Assembly (NCBI RefSeq): GCF_004322775.1
Contig: NZ_CP036403.1
Coordinates: 3,596,001-3,660,000, forward strand
DNA from: Ornithinimicrobium sufpigmenti
Lineage (GTDB): Bacteria; Actinomycetota; Actinomycetes; Actinomycetales; Dermatophilaceae
DNA: 64,000 bases
Direction of reading: 5' to 3'
Below are positions 61,097 through 64,000 of this stretch, piece by piece (within the stretch, counting starts at the first letter, position 1; each line of letters opens with the position of its first letter). The notes under the pieces are model-generated. The model was not told where the DNA came from and made no database searches. It was given only the letters and a program-made list of their open reading frames with translations. A program made the position numbers and the translations under genes.

Positions 61097-62413
61097 ATGG
61101 GACACGTGAGCCAGACCGAAGAGGACCTGACCCCCCTGACCTTCGTCGCGACCAGCGACCTGTCGGCGATCACCAAGGGCCGGTCGATGCCGAGCGCGCT
61201 GCTCGAGCCGGGGGTGACAACCGGCTGGGTGCCGGCCAACTTCGGCATCGGCGCCAGCGGCCACATCGCCGACCAGATCCCGTTCGGGTCGACCGGTGAC
61301 CTGCGGCTGCGCCCGGACCACGACTCCGCGCACGTCATCACCGGCGTCCCCGGCCGTCCGGACACCCGGCTGATCCTGGCCGACATCGTGCACACCGACG
61401 GCGAGCCGTGGGCCTGCTGCCCGCGCACCTTCCTGCGGGACGCGGTCGAGCGGCTCGAGAGCGAGTTCGGGCTCACGGTGCAGTCGGCGTTCGAGCACGA
61501 GTTCATGGACCTCGACATCACCGACGACCACCACCCGTTCTCCTGGCGCAACTTCCGCAACGCCGAGCCGATCGGCTCCCAGCTCGTCACCGCCATGGAG
61601 CGCAGCGGGCTGGAGCCGGAGACCTGGCTGCCGGAGTACGGCCAGCACCAGTTCGAGGTCACCGTCTCCCGCACCGACGCCGTCGCCTCGGCCGACCGGG
61701 CGATCCTCGTCCGCGACCTCGTGCGTGACGTCTTCTCCGCCGCCGGCCACCGGACCAGCTTCTCCCCCGTCGTCGTCCCCGGCGGCTCCGGCAACGGCGT
61801 GCACGTCCACTTCGGGCTGAGCGACGCCGAGGGCACCAACGTCATGTTCGACGCCTCCCGCCCGGGCCGGCTCACCGAGCTCGGCGGCCGGTTCGCGACC
61901 GGGGTCCTGCGGCACGCCCCCGCCCTCGCCGCGATCTTCGCCCCGCTCACCGTCTCCTACCTGCGCCTGCGGCCGCACCAGTGGTCCAGCGCCGGCGTCT
62001 TCCTCGGCCTGCACAACCGCGAGGCGCTGCTGCGGCTGTGCCCCACCGTCGAGATCGACGGGCAGGACCCGGAGCCGCAGCTGCACCTGGAGTTCCGCGG
62101 CGGCGACATCGGCGCCAACCCGTGGCTGCTGCTCGGTGCCCTGCTGCACGCCGGGATGGAGGGCCTGCGCACCGACGCCGAGCCGGCCGAGCTGCAGGTC
62201 GGCGAGGTCGACCCGAGCAGCCGCGGCGACGTCGCCGAGCTGCCCCGCACCCTCGCGGAGGCGCTGGACGCGCTCGAGCAGGACGAGGTGGTCCGGGGCT
62301 GGTTCGCGCCCGAACTGGTCACGACATACCTGCGCATCAAGCGGATCGAGCTGGAGGAAGTGAGCAAGCTGAGCGAGACCGAGCAGTGTGAGTGGTATGC
62401 CCGTGCCTACTGA
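61097..62413 (+). CDS. Glutamine-synthetase-like ligase (gamma-glutamyl-amine type)
   Basis: A 438-residue protein of the glutamine synthetase superfamily. Metal-binding residues appear in SAFEHEFMD and LPEYGQHQFEVTVS. The ATP/glutamate site appears in GSGNGVHVHFGL, and the C-terminal Arg in LHLEFRGGDIGANPW. It lacks the adenylylation loop of true GlnA and belongs with ligases that attach glutamate to amines or polyamines before degradation. ATG 61097 is 2 bp after the permease stop. It overlaps the amidohydrolase gene. Confidence 0.85.
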   Translation: MGHVSQTEEDLTPLTFVATSDLSAITKGRSMPSALLEPGVTTGWVPANFGIGASGHIADQIPFGSTGDLRLRPDHDSAHVITGVPGRPDTRLILADIVHTDGEPWACCPRTFLRDAVERLESEFGLTVQSAFEHEFMDLDITDDHHPFSWRNFRNAEPIGSQLVTAMERSGLEPETWLPEYGQHQFEVTVSRTDAVASADRAILVRDLVRDVFSAAGHRTSFSPVVVPGGSGNGVHVHFGLSDAEGTNVMFDASRPGRLTELGGRFATGVLRHAPALAAIFAPLTVSYLRLRPHQWSSAGVFLGLHNREALLRLCPTVEIDGQDPEPQLHLEFRGGDIGANPWLLLGALLHAGMEGLRTDAEPAELQVGEVDPSSRGDVAELPRTLAEALDALEQDEVVRGWFAPELVTTYLRIKRIELEEVSKLSETEQCEWYARAY

Positions 62414-63578
62414 GAACGGCTGGCTCGCCGACCTGCACCTCGTCGACCACCACTGCCACGGCGTCATCGAGGGGCCGGTGGACCGGGCCACCTTCGAGGA
62501 CCTCATCACCGAGTCCGACGTGCCGGCGCCGGACGGGGCGACCTTCTTCGACACCCAGCTCGGCTTCGCGATCCGCCGCGACTGCGCGCCGGTCCTCGAC
62601 CTGCCCTCCTTCGCCTCCCCCGAGGACTACCTGGCGCGGCGGGCCGAGCTGGGTGGCGAGGCCACCCGCCGCCTCCTGCGGGCCAGCGGGATCGGCGACT
62701 ACGTCATCGAGACCGGCTTCAAGGCCGACCAGATCCTCACGCCCGCCCAGATGGGCGCGGCCGCGGGCGCAGGGTATGCCGAGGTGGTCCGCCTCGAGCG
62801 GCTCGCCGAGCAGGTGGCCGAAGAGGTCGGCCCGGAGGACTTCCTCGCCGCCTTCCGCGACCGCCTGGACGCCGAGCTGCGCACGGCGGTGGGGGTCAAG
62901 AGCATCGCGGCCTACCGGGTCGGCTTCGACATCGACCCATCCCGGCCGACCGACGACGCGGTGGCGCGCGCGGTCGGCGACTGGCAGGCCGCGCGCCAGC
63001 CCGGGCAGCCGCTGCGGCTGAGCGACCCGGTGCTGGTGCGGCTGGGCTGGTGGGAGGCGATCGACCGGGCGGTGCCGATCCAGTTCCACGTCGGCTACGG
63101 CGACCCGGACGTCGACCTGCATCGCTGCAACCCGCTGCTGCTCACCGACCTGCTCCGTCTGGCCCGCGGCAGCGGCGCGAGCATCCTGCTGCTGCACTGC
63201 TACCCCTTCCACCGCGAGGCCGGCTACCTCGCCCACGTCTTCGAGCACGTCTACTGCGACGTCGGGCTGGCCGTCACCTACACCGGCGCGCAGTCCGCCC
63301 AGGTCATCGCCGAGTCGCTGGAGCTCACGCCCTTCTTCAAGGCGATGTTCTCCTCCGACGCCTTCGGTGCAGCCGAGCTCTACTACCTCGGCGCCGAGCT
63401 GTTCCGCCGCGGCCTGCAGCGCGCCTTCACCACATGGGCCGGGCCTCAGGGCTGGCCCGAGGAGGAGCAGCAAAGGGTGGCCAGCCTCGTCGCCGGCGAG
63501 AACGCCCGCCGCGTCTACCGGCTCGACCAAGCCCCGACCACGACCTTCGGGCGACCGGGCGCACGGTTCTCACGATGA
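62397..63578 (+). CDS. Amidohydrolase-2 family protein (FluG N-terminal-like)
   Basis: A 393-residue metal-dependent hydrolase. The HxH ligands are in LVDHHCHG (19 and 21). IQFHVGYGDPDVDLHRCNP and LLHCYPFHREAGYLA supply further histidines, and FSSDAFGAAELYYLG the late aspartate. FluG proteins fuse this domain to a glutamine-synthetase-like domain; here the two are separate, overlapping genes. It probably hydrolyses the gamma-glutamyl or related intermediate. The last residues (RPGARFSR) are encoded by a family E repeat. ATG 62397 is used; GTG 62388 is possible. Confidence 0.86.
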   Translation: MPVPTENGWLADLHLVDHHCHGVIEGPVDRATFEDLITESDVPAPDGATFFDTQLGFAIRRDCAPVLDLPSFASPEDYLARRAELGGEATRRLLRASGIGDYVIETGFKADQILTPAQMGAAAGAGYAEVVRLERLAEQVAEEVGPEDFLAAFRDRLDAELRTAVGVKSIAAYRVGFDIDPSRPTDDAVARAVGDWQAARQPGQPLRLSDPVLVRLGWWEAIDRAVPIQFHVGYGDPDVDLHRCNPLLLTDLLRLARGSGASILLLHCYPFHREAGYLAHVFEHVYCDVGLAVTYTGAQSAQVIAESLELTPFFKAMFSSDAFGAAELYYLGAELFRRGLQRAFTTWAGPQGWPEEEQQRVASLVAGENARRVYRLDQAPTTTFGRPGARFSR

Positions 63579-63630
63579 CGATGGTTACGATTCCGTCCTC
63601 CCGGCGACCGGGCGCACGGTTCTCACGAGG
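63549..63630. repeat. Family E repeat pair at a gene end
   Basis: Two copies of GCGACCGGGCGCACGGTTCT about 53 bp apart. The first encodes the final residues of the amidohydrolase; the second lies in the gap before the M20 gene. It is the reverse complement of the motif repeated in the phosphotransferase linker at 35.8 kb. Confidence 0.85.
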
Positions 63631-63642
63631 GCGCGCGAGCAG

Positions 63643-64000
63643 ATGACGGCCTCTTTCGCCCAGGACACTGCGCTGGACAGCCTGCGCCAGCGCTGGCTCG
63701 AGGCGGTCGCCGCGGAGCTCCCGGCCGCGCTCGAGCTGCGCCGCGAGGTGCACCGCGACCCCCGCCTGTCCGGTGCGGAGGAGCCGACGGCGCAGGCGGT
63801 CGAGCGGGCCCTCGGCATACCTCTGGAGCGAGTCGCGGAGACCGGCCGGATCGGTCGCGTCGGCCCGGCCACCGGGCCGTCCGTCCTGCTGCGGGCCGAG
63901 TTGGACGCGCTGCCCGTGCGCGAGGCGACGGGCGCGGCCTACGCCTCGACGACCGGCTCCATGCACGCCTGCGGGCACGACGTGCACCTGGCGGCCCTGG
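63643..64000 (+). CDS. M20D-type amidohydrolase (N-terminal part)
   Basis: The gene is cut by the right edge; 119 residues are present. LELRREVHRDPRLSGAEEPTA opens the M20D aminoacylase/hippurate hydrolase fold. LLRAELDALPV contains the first metal-proximal Asp, and MHACGHDVHLAAL holds the active-site Cys and His ligands. The family removes acyl groups from amino acids or cleaves amide bonds. Same strand and order as the permease, ligase and amidohydrolase genes, so probably the same pathway. A plausible ribosome site is GAGGGCGCGCGAGCAG. Confidence 0.85.
   Translation, partial: MTASFAQDTALDSLRQRWLEAVAAELPAALELRREVHRDPRLSGAEEPTAQAVERALGIPLERVAETGRIGRVGPATGPSVLLRAELDALPVREATGAAYASTTGSMHACGHDVHLAAL

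Noticed and set aside
1..64000. tRNA or rRNA genes
   Set aside because: I saw no T-loop GGTTCGAATCC-type motif with a matching cloverleaf; a covariance-model scan would settle it.

Overview
The window is a 64-kb piece of a very GC-rich actinobacterial chromosome. Several things point to this: GTG starts and 4-bp ATGA gene overlaps are common, there is a mycothiol-dependent maleylpyruvate isomerase-type protein, a SARP/BTAD regulator, a bkd-type ketoacid dehydrogenase operon and cell-wall-binding repeat 2 domains. Gene content and word use look most like the Intrasporangiaceae/Ornithinimicrobiaceae group. That placement is inference, since no 16S or other marker gene is present.

Layout. 0-9 kb holds ordinary genes: an ABC solute-binding lipoprotein (cut by the left edge), a FadE-type acyl-CoA dehydrogenase, a nitrilase, a CopD/CtaG copper-cytochrome oxidase assembly protein, a mycothiol-dependent DinB-fold protein and a patatin. 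9.4-13.3 kb is a three-gene branched-chain ketoacid (or pyruvate) dehydrogenase operon (E1 alpha, E1 beta, E2). 13.5-25.1 kb is a tightly coupled minus-strand operon of ten mostly unrecognised genes behind a SARP regulator. It encodes a signal-less subtilase, a coiled-coil protein, four large or medium proteins I cannot name with confidence, two very small proteins, and two papain-like cysteine proteases that share an N-terminal motif. This is the best candidate for an undescribed multi-protein system. 25.2-31.3 kb returns to housekeeping genes (dienelactone hydrolase, hisC, pyridoxal kinase-like, CPBP protease, an Asp-rich anchored protein). 31.5-34.5 kb is a secreted M14 carboxypeptidase with three CWB2 repeats. 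34.6-43.0 kb is a five-gene glycan operon (three glycosyltransferases, an ABC exporter, a tandem phosphotransferase-fold protein), followed by a two-component system. 45.6-48.6 kb has a DUF2891 protein, a thioesterase and a lipoprotein. 48.6-51.4 kb is a TPP-riboswitch-controlled thiamine transporter lacking a binding protein. 51.8-64 kb holds an OsmC protein, an amino-acid ABC transporter, a nitrilase and a binding-protein-like gene opposite a MocR regulator, an RpiR regulator, and an APC permease, glutamine-synthetase-like ligase, FluG-like amidohydrolase and M20 amidohydrolase. The last group looks like uptake and breakdown of a nitrogen compound.

A second theme is short repeats. Two families of head-to-tail 22-bp and 23-bp units fill many intergenic spaces. 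A 57-bp near-perfect palindrome occurs once between genes and once in frame inside a glycosyltransferase. Another motif recurs within the phosphotransferase gene and at the end of the amidohydrolase gene. These are not CRISPR arrays and match no element I know. No tRNA, rRNA, insertion sequence or prophage was seen.
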